NCBI GenBank assembly: GCA_900708905.1
Contig: CAADRB010000031.1
Coordinates: forward strand, 2,304,377-2,368,376
Length of the DNA stretch: 64,000 nucleotides
From: Hymenolepis diminuta
Taxonomy: Eukaryota > Platyhelminthes > Cestoda > Cyclophyllidea > Hymenolepididae
Reading direction: 5' to 3'
The notes beneath the pieces are model-generated. The model did no database searches and was not told where the DNA came from. It was given only the letters and a program-made list of their open reading frames with translations. The translations under genes were made by a program, and so were the position numbers. Positions 13,501-25,600 of the stretch are shown here, in pieces; the stretch's first letter is position 1, and each line of letters starts with the position of its first letter.

Positions 13501-16500
13501 TTTTAACTCTGATTCATACCATTATTTAGTGCCCCAGTGCAGCGGGTTATTCTTAAATATCATGTACACTGTTATAGAATAAGATGCTTATTGAAACAAA
13601 ATTGCATGTAATGTAACGAATTTATTTATTATTTATGCAGTTTTGTTTAAACTGTAGTAATTTTGCGGTTGCATATATCGACTATAAATCCTTCATGGTC
13701 AATTTGTCTTAATAACATCATCAAGATCACCAATTTTCATTTGCGTCACTGCATATTGTTCTATTTTTGACGCTTAAAATGCAATGAATGTTAGATAAAC
13801 TGACACCTTCAATTTTCTATTGCTAATTTTAAAGCGGGCCAGATAGCTTATTAACCTGGCCAGTGTTCTTAATGTAGTAATGACGTTGTTCATCCATTTA
13901 TTAAGCTAATTCTATCAAACTACTTCGTTAATATTCGTATTAGAATATGAATTAAACATGTAATTTCATACTTTGTATTTATAAAAAAAACAGAGATTGA
14001 TATTTGAGGTTTTCGGTTCTGAAAGTGAATGTTTTCGTTCTTAGGATACTCTTGATTAGGGGTCAAGCTCAGTAGGAGTTTATTTCTCTTGACTGAAAAA
14101 TTGCGTTTGGATGTTTTGTGTTTATGCATGTCTCTAAACTAACACTGATTCACTAGATAGCGAAAAAGTATACATCTGAAATTGTGCCACTTTTCAATAT
14201 CTCATAGGTAAAGAACCGCTAAGATTTTGTTGATGAAGTAAATTCCACAGCTCTTTAGGACAACCTAGGTAGGAGTAGGTATTCTAAAACCTTTCTAACA
14301 AGAAAGTTTTTTTATCACTTTGTTAGTCTTAATTAGTTCGGTCGACCATTCTGTTCGCCGATTTTACACCGATGATTATCATTCTCGTGACTTCTGACAT
14401 TGACCTCCGCTCTATTTTTCTTACTAACATATAGGTTACATGTCTATCAGAGATATCATTGCAAAGGTCAACTAAAAGCATTTACCGTCCATTAATATAT
14501 GAAAATATTGACTTCTTAACTTAAAATTTTCGAAAATCCTGATCAATTTACTTGAGCCCTCACTTTTCGGTAAATTGTTAAAACGCTAATGAATGATATT
14601 TAATATTATGTCTTGGACTTAAAAAAGCCCCTCCTAAAGGTAACTCGCTTTCAATTATTCAAATTCAGATTGTTTTAACTCTTTCTCCCTCTCATGGGAT
14701 TAGTTCCTTTCTTACACCTCTTCAATTAAGTTGTTCGTCATTTCACCAATGACCTAAATATCACTAACTGAAAATTATTGTTAATTATTTGAAATATTAA
14801 CTTATTTAAATTTCAAATATGTCAATCTTCTATTGGTCAAAGTATGAAGAATTATGTGGATGAAATTTGTTCAATCCTGACACATTGATCGAAACTATCA
14901 CGATCTGAACTCTGAATATTCCCTGTTGATTAACTAATGTTTGCTATGTTTGTTGTATTACTTTTCACAGTTAAAATTAAGTATATTTAATTGAAAGTTT
15001 TCATTTTATCTACTACTACTACTACTACTGCCATCGGTACGTCGACAGTATAGATTATGAAATTCATTTTTCAACAAACAGAATAACACTAAAAGGTAAT
15101 TAATTCAAAGTACCACTGATATCTTACACATTACCAAACTTGTTTTCTCCCTGATCTGGACTGATTTACACAATCAATTTTCAATTTTTTCTTTTGATCA
15201 AAAATTGTAAATATATATTTTCAACACTAAAGTTCTGCATCGCTTTAATAATTTGTTATCCATTCGCTGACTAGAATTCGACGGTCATCAACTTCATCTC
15301 TTACACACTCGGTGCACTTCCAGTGCTTTATTTTAGTATTTTATTATATAATCCGTCGGCCTTGATGTATTATTTACAATAAAATTTTTGAATAAAATGA
15401 ATAATTGTTATTCAAGAAAAATTAAATTAACAATTTATTGTTAATTATTCATCAAATATGCTAAATTACAAGATCGCTGCCTTGCATAAACTTGGAGAAA
15501 AGCTCACCATTAAGGCAATTTCGTGTTATTATTGAGTTCTGGGATCTGTAGCTATTTTGGAGGCTAATTAGGTTATAACTAAATGTACTTTCAATTTGGT
15601 GTAACTATCCAGGGCGGTGTCTCGTTTGCTGTTAGATCTATCAAGTAGTTGTTTGTTGGAGCATTTTTATTAACTATCATTATTATTTATTATTCGCACA
15701 GAATAGTTGCCGTTGCGTTAACCTATTTCATATATAATAAATTATGGTATAATTTTGTTCACAATCTTTAAGATTCTCAGTTTTAATTTCGCTTTGTTTA
15801 TTTACCTTTTCGTCACTAAGTTAATAACCGGATATGGTCAAAGATTTAATGCTAAAGTTAATGATTTATTCAGATTTCATTTTTGCCTATCCGTCGTTCA
15901 AATGTTCCACCGATCTATAAGATCGATTAGATGGTACTAATGTTGGGTTGCTTGCACTTTCTTAATGCTCTGATATTTTTCTCCTTGTTATGTTAACTTT
16001 AAAATATATAAAATTTTGAATGTTAAGGAATGAATATGCTCCTATTTGCGATTTTTTGATCTCGTACCTATTGTTAACCTTGTATGTTTTATCGATTGAT
16101 CTAATGTCTTTATGTTGGCACAATATCTGCGTTACTACACTTTCCTCTAATTTGAGCATACAATTTTCAGGCCAGTGTCAGTCCATTTGTTGCCAGGTCC
16201 ACTAGGCAAATTTGTCTGTTTATTTTCCAGGCCCTCATTTCCACGAGCTTTTTTTTTGACTGCTTGATTAATGAAAGTATCGGACGCGTCCATTGTTAAG
16301 AGCATCTAAAAAATCAACACTATCGCCTGAAAGACTGCATGTAAATATTTTATCTTTTTCCTCCCTTTTTCAGCCGGCTATTTTTTCCCATGAAAAAATA
16401 TTTCAGTTCGATTAAACTTGTCTTTCTTTTCATAAGATGGTGAAGAGTAGATGCAAAAAGAACATAATGCATCAAGATTTCCTTAAGGTCAATATATTAT

Positions 16501-18464
16501 TGTCATCTCTGCTAAACGGAAACAGATTTTCTATTACTTACTTGGGAACGAAATTAATGACTTAGTTTGGCAAATCTTGCTCATTTTGCAATTCAAGCTC
16601 CGCTCATTTGCCACCTTTCTCCAATTTCTGTATTGAAGACACTTGGTTTTATACTAATTAGATATTCTCAAAGCAATGCTTCCATAGTATACTTCAATTT
16701 TATTTCATTTTTTAATTCTCCGATATTTATACAGAAATTTTCATTAATAATGAAGCGCTTTTTCAAGAAAAGATATAGAACATAACGGCTGCTAAGGCTC
16801 TTGCTTTATTTCTCTTATTCAATGTATTTTTAGTTATGAACCTGGATGAATGCAAGAAATAGGCTGAACCTTCTATTCACGATGGGGGAAAACTTCAACA
16901 GCAATGACCTTGAGCCATGGTTGCTAGGCCTCTTGTTTTGTTGATAGGCCTGGATAAATATAAGAAATTACAAATAGAAGTTTAAATTTCATACTCCACG
17001 GATTTGTCTTTTCTGCCTAATTGTATCACGGTTTATAAACCGAAATGCAGAATTCCATCAAATAAATTTACCTCTTTCGCTTACAATAAGAAGCGACCTC
17101 AGATGTTTTATGAATAGAATCTAAAAATAGAACGGTTTCTTAGACTCACTTAGTCTCTTTATTCATTATTTGGCTTTTTTTCACTATCTTGGATGGATAG
17201 GGAAAAATGGTCTATCTAAAGCAGGAATAGTTTTAATCAAAAACCAAGTAAGAGGCCTAGAGATTGACGCTCAGTGATGCACTCCCAGTGTTACGAATGG
17301 CCTACTGCATTGGTTAATTCCGCTCAGTAAGATGGGTGGTAGTATGAGTTTCTCTTAAGAGTGGCCTCAGGATTCTTTTTCTTATATTCTCCGCTTAGCA
17401 TTTTTAAGTGGAATTGAACATTTTTTTTCTATCGATTCGTGATCATTGCTTCTTTTTATCCTAGGCCCACAATGAACGAATGCGTAATAAGCTTATTCCC
17501 GCCAAGCGCATTACCTTACCTCCACTACACCTCCACCTTTCCGAAGACGGCACTTCTCCACTCCCGCCTGGTTGGCAACGTGCCCCTAATCCGGCAGCGG
17601 CCGAGGGCGGTGAAGATGGGGGCTATCCCTATTACTACTATCACACCAAAACTCGCGTGACACGATGGGACCCGCCTGTCTACCCCTGGGACGCTGATCC
17701 CGATGACAACCTCATTGCGGACAGACCGGATGATGATCCCGAGGCGCCATACAACTGGGGATGTGCCCATCGCTACGCGGTCACCCATGAGGAGATTGAG
17801 GCGGTGAGTAGCTCTTTATATTCATGACAACAATTCGTTGATGTCTTTTGATGTGATTATATTAGTAATAGGCGCTGATTACACTTTCTTTCTACCAACT
17901 GTAGATGTACGCCCAGTACCGAAAGAAAATGTTGGAGCGACAATGCATGGAACTCATTCATGACATGGGAGCACGGCCAGATGCTCCCCAGGATGCTCAG
18001 GAGCAAAGCTTCGCCATTGAGGTAACCTTGTTTTCCAAAATCCCGATATTTTTAGGAGTTATTAGTCTCTTTAATGCCACTTTTCTCCCATTCGCAGCTC
18101 TTCTCCCTCATTCACAATGAACTGAGACGTTTCAGAGATTCCAGGGTTGACCTCGGTCGAATTACAAATGATGAAGATCTACACTACCTCACAAATAAGG
18201 TATGTGCTCAAATAACTCCTCTTGGAGCTGAAGTACTGTTCTAGCTTAACTCTATTTGTTTTCCAGCTGGCGCAAGAAGTAGTGCCTAAGGAGATCCGGA
18301 ATTTACATCGGGCTCAACAGGCAAATGCATCGAGTTTATTTGCAGCAACTCCTGAAGTAACACCATCTATTAAAGATCGAGTAACCAGCTACGTCCGCCG
18401 TTATATGGAATCAAAGGGTTCGCATTATCGAAGAGCTATGGCTCATCACCAGCAAGCACGTTGA
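7125..18464 (+). CDS. SETD2: SR-rich protein with WW and SRI domains (SETD2 C-terminal module, no SET domain)
   Basis: Seven exons: 7125-7560, 11577-11919, 12664-12736, 17465-17803, 17905-18021, 18098-18199, 18267-18464. They sum to 1608 nt with consistent phases, giving 535 residues. Residues 1-145 are rich in Ser, Arg, His and SP pairs. Residues 147-284 are Pro/Glu-rich and acidic. The WW domain is at about 317-355 (LPPGW, YYYYH, TRWDPP; Trp321 and Trp352). The SRI domain runs from about 425 to the end, with LGRITNDEDL and IKDRVTSYVRRYMESKG closely matching the human SETD2 SRI. SRI domains bind the Ser2/Ser5-phosphorylated C-terminal repeats of RNA polymerase II, so a nuclear, transcription-linked role is inferred. 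No AWS, SET or post-SET exon was seen in its introns or upstream. The start follows an acceptor ending at 7119, possibly a 5'-UTR intron or trans-splice site. The first intron appears to use a GC donor. The symbol marks the family, not proven methyltransferase orthology. Confidence 0.85.
8031..8115 (+). repeat. tRNA-like short dispersed repeat, copy 1
   Basis: Contains GGTGGTTAACCTACTCGTC, similar to a Ser/Leu tRNA A-box region, followed about 35 bp later by GGGTTCAATAC, which fits a B box. The same order is seen in the other copies of this family, so a tRNA-derived SINE is the likely origin. Confidence 0.55.
8811..8890 (-). repeat. tRNA-like short dispersed repeat, copy 2
   Basis: Read on the minus strand it ends CCCATCGGTGCCCACCCAGT followed by GAGTGGAGTG, the 3' half of the family consensus. 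The 5' half is diverged. Confidence 0.5.
9219..9308 (+). repeat. tRNA-like short dispersed repeat, copy 3
   Basis: Shows the family order: GATGGTATAGCGAACAGC, then CTCGTTTGCGAAGTCCTAGG, then TCACGAGCTCAATGC (B-box-like), then GTGAGCGGAATAGCTAGCC. Confidence 0.55.
10537..10810 (+). repeat. Dispersed repeat family 2, copy 2
   Basis: Aligns in order with 290-560. The best block, AATCCAAAAATCAAATAAAG followed by TAAGACTCTTTGATA, differs from copy 1 at only a few sites. Inside intron 1 of the WW-SRI gene. Confidence 0.55.
11227..11562 (+). repeat. Dispersed repeat family 3, copy 1
   Basis: Shares with 26797-27060, in the same order: GTCTGCAACC, a GTGGTCATGAGGCAAGA then TTTCCTCTC block, TATATTTACTTGCTTTATCC followed by AAATGATATGCC, and a final CCCACAC. 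It ends about 15 bp before the acceptor of exon 2 of the WW-SRI gene. Confidence 0.5.
12523..12595 (-). repeat. tRNA-like short dispersed repeat, copy 4
   Basis: The minus strand reads GGAGTGGTTAACGTGCTCAT, then CTGTTAAGTCAGAGGTCGC. This is one of the better conserved 5' halves of the family. It lies in intron 2 of the WW-SRI gene. Confidence 0.6.
13432..13475. repeat. AT dinucleotide tract
   Basis: Nearly pure TA repeat with one GC interruption, in intron 3 of the WW-SRI gene. It can fold on itself. Confidence 0.85.
14338..14412 (-). repeat. tRNA-like short dispersed repeat, copy 5
   Basis: The minus strand reads GTCAGAAGTCACGAGAATGA, then ATCATCGGTGTAAAATCGGC, then GAACAGAATGGTCGACC, matching the middle and 3' half of the family. 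Confidence 0.5.
15010..15030. repeat. CTA triplet microsatellite
   Basis: Six tandem CTA units within intron 3 of the WW-SRI gene. Confidence 0.85.
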
Positions 18465-19407
18465 GTTCAATTCTTTTCCCCACCCTTCCACTCCGCTTAT
18501 TGGCTGCCCTTACCTTTATGTGTACATAATGAACTGCCTTCAGTGTAATTGAGTTTAATAGAATGGTTTGAGAAAACGTGCGGGAATTCTCTTCCTTGCA
18601 TCAGTTTCGGGAGCTGAGCTCACAAGGTGGGTGTTATATAAGGAAGGCAATTGAGAACCTGCTTAAGAGCTGATGAATGAGTCATGGTCACCGTCAAGTG
18701 AAGAAAGCTATAAACTGAATTAAATCAGTAAGCAAATTATCATCCGGGATATTGTAGATGAGGCAAAGCTATTACACTTAATACTAGTTCATAAGGAGAA
18801 CTTATAAGTATAATCTTTTAAAATGCCTTCCACCGAGAAGCTTGGTAATTTGAAGACTATCACCCATTTTTATATGTGCACTCGGAAAAGTCAAAATATG
18901 TTGTTAAAACGAAAATATTAGCTTGAATTAAATTCGACTATTAAAGAGAAATTTATTTCGTTGCAGAATTTATCACAACTCTGTAACTATAAACTATATA
19001 TATATATGGTCAAAGATTCATAAGATTAATCCGCCATTAGCGTTTTATTATTTTCCACTTATCAATGTTCAAATTCCTATCATTTGAGAGTTCTAAAGAT
19101 AAACAAATTTTACTTTCATTAAGAATTCAAAAAGTACAATAAACTTGCCGGAATATCAAATTATGTCCATTTTTTAAAATTAAATCTTGTGTTCTATTAG
19201 GTTAGAAATAAATTATTGATAAACATCTTTGGAGCATCCGATACTTCGTTTTGAGAAGGGATATGTTCTATATATCTATTTATAATATAAAGTCAAGTAT
19301 GTGTTAAAACACCTCGGCATTTAACGAAAACATCAGGGAACTGCTTTATGTTCCCCTATTAAAAGCAAACCATGGTTTAATATATATTCTTTGATGAATT
19401 TCTCCTA

Positions 19408-19432
19408 GATATATATATATATATATATATAA
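19408..19432. repeat. AT dinucleotide tract upstream of NUP93
   Basis: About twelve tandem AT units in the NUP93 upstream region. Confidence 0.85.
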
Positions 19433-19484
19433 TTGTTTATTATATGCAATAAAATGATGTAATGCAATGTAATATACATATGAT

Positions 19485-19511
19485 AATACATATTATATTA
19501 TAATATGTATT
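19485..19511. repeat. Perfect 13-bp inverted repeat
   Basis: Arms AATACATATTATA and TATAATATGTATT separated by one T. It is all A/T apart from one C/G pair, so it may be a by-product of the neighbouring AT tract. Confidence 0.8.
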
Positions 19512-19629
19512 AAGAATTCAGGTCACGTCTACTAACCAATACCATGTATAAATTTCAAATGTGAAGGCTATTTAATCACCTTCGCAAAATTGACCTGTTG
19601 AGTCATTTCTTCGTGCTAACATAGTTGAG

Positions 19630-22600
19630 ATGGAGTCTCTTGAAGATCTTGTTGAGCAGTCCGATAGGCTTCTCATGGAGATTCAGGGGGATACAGATCT
19701 TCCTCTAATCACCCGTAGCCTTGATCAAATGGGCAGTTTCAGCGAGAGACTCTGTGCAGCTCGTGGTGTAAGAAGTGATGTAAAAGCTGCACGTCTCCTT
19801 GGTCCTACAATCAACTATGATTTACCAAACGCTCTAGCTGCTAAATTGGAATCTCTCTCTCAAATTAAGGAAGTCGAATTCACAAAACCCAAAGTGGACA
19901 TGGATATACACACATTTCTGAGGTGTGAACGAGATAATATCCTCTTTACTGCTAGTGAACAGGCTAAGAGATCTGTTTTTGAGGAGGTGGATGCAATTTG
20001 TCGTAGATCAACTTCCTCCTGGTGGGATCGCCAAGCAGCCGCAATCTTGACAGCTCTTGCAAGTTCTTCTGGTCCTATTGATTCCGTGATATTCCAATCT
20101 CTTCCTGCTACGGTTTCATCCGAAACTGGACGCGAATTTCTTGCTCGGAGTGGTTCTCTCGATTTCGCCGCTGATCCACAAGCATCAATTCTTAAAGAGG
20201 AATTATATTATGCTAATCAGGTTGATAAATATCTTGTAGATACTCTGAGTACTACCCAAACTCTTTATCTACGCCAAGTGACTTCAAGGTCTGGCTCTCT
20301 CAACAGACCACCTCTTTTCGATTATCTGTACAATTCTCAGAATGCTCAATCGATTTTCTTTGACGAGTCAAAACAAAATGATTTCTATGAGATCTTTCGT
20401 CTCATTAAGAGAATGTTTGTTGCTTCTGCGCTCTATGTGGATGATATAGGATCTTCTGAAACACCACTTCTTGATTTGCCTCTTCCAAACACTCATGAAA
20501 AAACTCTTGAGGCGCGTACTAGCTCGGGTCTCCAAGCTGCCTTTTTGAGTCGAGCTGTTGCTCACTTGGAGGCCGAATTTATTACCTATTTGCAGTCCGT
20601 AGTTACTGCAAATCCAAGGATTGCTCAGCTTGGTGGTCGACCGGGGGTTAGGGCTCTTGTGAGAGCTTATCTAAACACAAAAAGTCCTGTAATACAAGTG
20701 TCAGGGGACGGTGATTTTGATGAATTTATGGACTGTGAAGTGAGTATATCTTGATGCTCATTCATCTAATTTATTTAAGTATGAAGAACCGGCAAGTCAA
20801 TCATCGTTATTGTCGAACTAGTAGATTTTCAGGTTTTAAATGGGATTTAAGAATATTTTCTGGTCTCTCAATGATTCTAATGCGAAAACATCTTTCATGT
20901 TATCATCAGATGATATTTTTATTTATCATACTTTTATTTTTGATATTTTAATATTTTATTTACGTTAATTTCATAAGATTATCCAAATTATCATTAACGA
21001 TGCAATCTACACCGCGATATGTAATAATAATTTAGGATAAAAAAAATGAAAATAAACTCTTTTCTTGATATTTAATTGTGATTAATCCTTTTTGTCCTCA
21101 AAATTCATTTGACCTGAGTCATTTTGGCTGTTGCATTTAGTAAACGCTTTATTCGAAGCCTGCTGGTGGTAAATTTTACTCTTTCGGTTACTTCGTAAAC
21201 AATTATTGAGTCTTATGCATATCTCTGATCACGTACTTTGCAATACAGCTTAGGTTCGTTTGATAGGAAAGCACATATCTGGCGCTCCACCAGCTTTTAA
21301 TGTTTATTAGGGATACGATTACGATAAGTTATAGTTCTGCGAATAATGATCCTTCTCTAGGTTGCCATTGTCCCTTTCTTGATCTATTTTTCACAAATTA
21401 GTTCGAATTTGAAGACGCATCGAGATTTTCTGGCTGCTTTCGGATATTGGTTAACTGTGCTAATTCATTAAGGACTGAGGTTTATTTAAAACATGGAAAC
21501 TTAGTCCTTGTCATTGTTGGGTGCTGTTTTTCATTGTACAGTTGCCTCTTGTTTTCTACATAAATTTGCATGCTAGGAAAATAAATGTATTTAACTGAAT
21601 TGTAAGAATATCTTTTCAATCTCTCTATCGGTTTAAAGGTTGACCTCAGTCATGACAGTCTGGTCCTATGAATGAATTTCCCATATCTTGGCCAATTAGT
21701 CCGAACTATGATTGTTTGAAGGAAGTTTCAGTTAGAGATTAAATAAAGTTTTTCATATTTTCTGAAAGCTTCACTGAAGTCAGAATTTGGAGTTTGGCTG
21801 CGGGATTTCTATGTTTCATAATTCTGTAGCATGTAAAGTCTTCTATATGATTTGCAATGTTACGTTTTTCCTTTAAGGATGGAATTGTGGACGGTAAGCC
21901 AGTTTGGCCCATGATATACTACTGTCTTCGTTGTGGAGCCTTGTCAGACGCTGTCAGTATTGCTTCTGATGGAGCGTAAGTTTATTTTCATTAAATTTCC
22001 TTCGTCTTATTTTGTGCAAATTCTATTTTATTTCATTTTTCCTTGTAGCAATAATCTGGGAGATTTTGTCCAAACCCTGACCACCTATGTGAACGAGGGA
22101 AGAAATCTGCCGCCACGAACGCTCGCCAATGTCCGTAAGGCTTATCGTCGAGTTGTTAAGAGTTCTCGCGATCCTTACAAAAGGTAGTGTCTACTTTGAA
22201 ATCATTTTCTTTTTTATTGTCACTTTGATAGTTGAAAATTGTTATAACGTTCAAGAACCACGTAAAGAAGGAACAAGTCAAGTAGTCACTGGCATAGATA
22301 TTACCTAACCATGCACATTCATGAAGCGCTGTCGTATCCAATCGGTGGTAACTCCACATGAAGATTACCGGAGAGAATTTGTCAAAAATTTGAATTCCTT
22401 TTTCCTCTTGTTGATGTACACTCATTGACGAGCTGAACATATTAAAATCTGATACTGTGGAATAACTTATATGAAGTGTAGGTTTGGGATAGACCCGTGA
22501 TTAAACGGGTAGACCATCATACAACTGCACGTATTCAACTAGCCAATATTACGTGTGAGCTCACTAATTAGTTAATGAGAAATCAGTATTCATCCACGGT

Positions 22601-25600
22601 TGCATAAATGAATACCATTAAGTTCTGAATTAACGTTTTATACTGTCGGTTTTAGGCTGGTCTTCTGTCTTCTTGGTCGCTGTGATTTAGCCGACGCTCA
22701 CACTGAGGTCTGTCAGAATATTGACGATTTCCTATGGCTTCGTTTCTCTCAAATCTCTACCAATGAGGATGTTCTTGATAAACAAGATGACATTGAAACT
22801 CTTACGTTGGGTCAGCTGCAAAATCTTCTCTATGAAACTTATGGTAAGGGTTGATAACAATGTTAGGTTTGTATTCCAGCTATTCTTATATAAAATTAGT
22901 TCCTTTATTAGCTCAGTATTTACGAAAATGACATGATTTCTGGGCAAGTTTAGATGTTATCCTTTGGCAGTTAAATTTATAGACTAGCTTTATTGCATTT
23001 GTAATTTATTGTAATTATTTACTCCAGTTTTTATTATTAGAGGTACTTTATATTTATTCTCATAGGAATTAGCTGTGTTCAATAATTTAAAAAAGAACGG
23101 AAGAAATATCTGAAGTCTTTTAACCAAAACTTTGTTATCCTTTTGTCAACGCCTTTGATGACATTAATAGCACTATTCATATTTTGTTTACGTTTTTTTT
23201 TCATAAAAATTCTGATTGCAGTCGTATTCAGGATGGATTTCATCAAAATAATCTTTAGTTGAGATTGACTATCGACATTGTCTTTGCTGCAATTTTCTTG
23301 TGAAAATATTTTCTTTAATTACCGTACTTCAATCCTAACACTGAAATTGATAAAACATCGGGACATGTTCTTGCATGCCTAAGTCATTTTTATCTCAATT
23401 TTCTTCCTTGGTCAAGTACTCTCATTAACGTGATTTTTAAATAATGTTATGCTTGTAATAACATCATTTTCTCGCCCTCTTTCCATAATTTTGAAGCCAT
23501 AGTTCTAGCAGCAATAACTGTTAGAGTGAACTCAATACTAGGTGTTTGAACAGGAAATCTTTGAAAAATACAGTTTCTTTTCTTACAAATCCGTTTCTGT
23601 TTAAATCAGTAAGATTTTTGGTAATCTCACTAAAACTATGATCGGCCTATTTATTAGTCAATTTTTCATTTCTACGCCTGACTAGGTTCCTTTAGTCGTT
23701 ATCTTTCTTAATCGTTACTCATTGTCATTTAATTAGTATCTTAAATGAGTCTTTTTAGTGTATCACTATTTTTTTCTGTTTTAGGTGAGACATATTTTGA
23801 CGCTTGGAACCAACCTCTAACCTACTTCAAAATTCTCTGCTTGAGCCAACAATTTGAAGCCGCCCTGGGATTCCTCTCACGAATCGAAAGTTTACGATGT
23901 CATGCTGTCCACTTGGCCCTCATACTCCGTGAATTGAAGATTCTGCTTTTGCCGAAATCGAAGCAAGCTCCTCTTAGTAATTCATTTATTTAGAAATATT
24001 ACAGTTTTTGGGGATGAAAGTTTTGAAGTTAACTATCTTTCTTGTAGCTTCTCGGGTGGACTCGGATCCCTCTGGAATTCGACGTCTCAATTTCATCCGT
24101 CTTCTCCTTCTCTACACTCGCAAATTCGAGTCCAGTGGAAATCCAGCCCTCTGTATCAACTATTACTACTTCCTTCATGACATTCCTGCTATTTCCGATG
24201 GTGAAAAAGATGTCTCTAATGCCGACACTCGAGGGTCAAGTCTCTTTGTCCAATGCGTCGCAGAATTGGCCATTCAAACTGGTGAATTCGATTCTCTTTT
24301 GGGTCGATTGACTCGTCAAGTTGATGGGTCATCACAGACAGGTGGGGGTATTCTACGTCAACCTGGAGCTATTGATCGATTTGCCAGTGTTGCATTGCCA
24401 ATTAGCCTCATCACTGCAGTGGCAGAGATGCTGGAAGCGAGGGGTCAAATGTATCAGGCGGTGGGTGTATACTTGTTGGCTGGAGAGGCTAAAAGTCTGC
24501 TCGCGGCTGTCAGATTGACAAACCTCCTACTGGTTGGCGTTGTGGCTCTAGATGATGGAAATGGTGCTGCAAGCAGTACTGTAGCAAATGCGGATAGAGA
24601 TAATATTCTACGACTGGCTGCTGAGGTTCGTTTTCCTTCATATTTGATTTCATATCGATGGACTGAGTAAGATTGATCTTTTTAATGGTCTGACTTGCAC
24701 ACTACTTTCAGTGGAAAATATTTACCAATGCTAAGATAATTTCATTTCAAAATTTCTAATGTTATCTAAGCTAAAAATGATACTATTTCGTCATGAGAAA
24801 GTATCGAATCATGAGAATTTATCAACTAGTTCATTAAGGAACTAAGAAGAAAGGACCAGGTGGAAACTGAGAGTACGGCCAGAGTCTTTAAAGTAGCTTA
24901 CCCCATTTGAATTTTGGACTTAGGTTGTACGCTTTTTTCTTAAATAATATTATTGCTTCATAGTTTAACATTCCAAATATCGAATACCCTGGGTAGAGTT
25001 CATGTCCACGATATTCAGAGCTTGTTGATCTGTTTATTAATTTAGACGATTAATCGTTATATATCAGTACTCTTCTGATGACCAATATAGGTGAATAGTA
25101 AGAGATGACATAATTTGAAAGTAGTTCACTCTAGGTTGACTCAAATTTAATAGCTAAATTACAAGTTTAAATCCTTAAAAAATCAGATTCCTTATACGGA
25201 TCAATTTCTATGTATAACTTTGTCATGCTTTTGTGTCGCCTGCTCCGTTAGGCTTACTCTGGCGTCTTTTTGTACAAAATGACTTGTGTTAAAAGGTCAT
25301 GTTTGTATGCTAAATTACTAAAAAGTGTCAGTGGGATTTGCAAATAAGTATTTCCAAATCTTGGATATGGAGATCTTTTGTAATGACTTCCCGGTTTATT
25401 CTTAAAATATTTCGCATTTCAAATTGAAGAATAAAATGGTCAGCCGTCTCTTGTGGGTTTTTTTGGGGATATTGTTCGTAATTTATGTCCTTAATACTAT
25501 TTGAGTGCATGCAAGTTTGCCATTGATTGAGCATGAAGTTAGAATGTCTGGCGTTTTAAAATTGTGGATATAGGGGAATTTGAACGGCAAACCTTATTCT

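Larger units (their letters stand above)
12737..17464 (+). other. Intron 3 of the WW-SRI gene
   Basis: A 4.7-kb AT-rich intron bounded by a GTGTGT donor and a CTAG acceptor. It contains an AT dinucleotide tract (13432-13475), a minus-strand tRNA-like repeat copy (14338-14412) and a CTA triplet run (about 15010-15030). I searched it for SET-domain exons and saw none. Confidence 0.55.
18465..19629. other. Intergenic region between the WW-SRI gene and NUP93
   Basis: About 1.2 kb holding the 3' end of the upstream gene and presumably the NUP93 promoter. A variant poly(A) signal AATAGA lies near 18557. An AT tract (19408-19432) and a perfect 27-bp palindrome (19485-19511) lie 100-220 bp before the NUP93 start codon. 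No gene was seen. Confidence 0.55.

Noticed and set aside
17439..17660. Open frames at 17439-17660 (plus) and 17525-17788 (minus)
   Set aside because: Shadows of the WW-domain exon, which has matching phases and recognised motifs in another frame.
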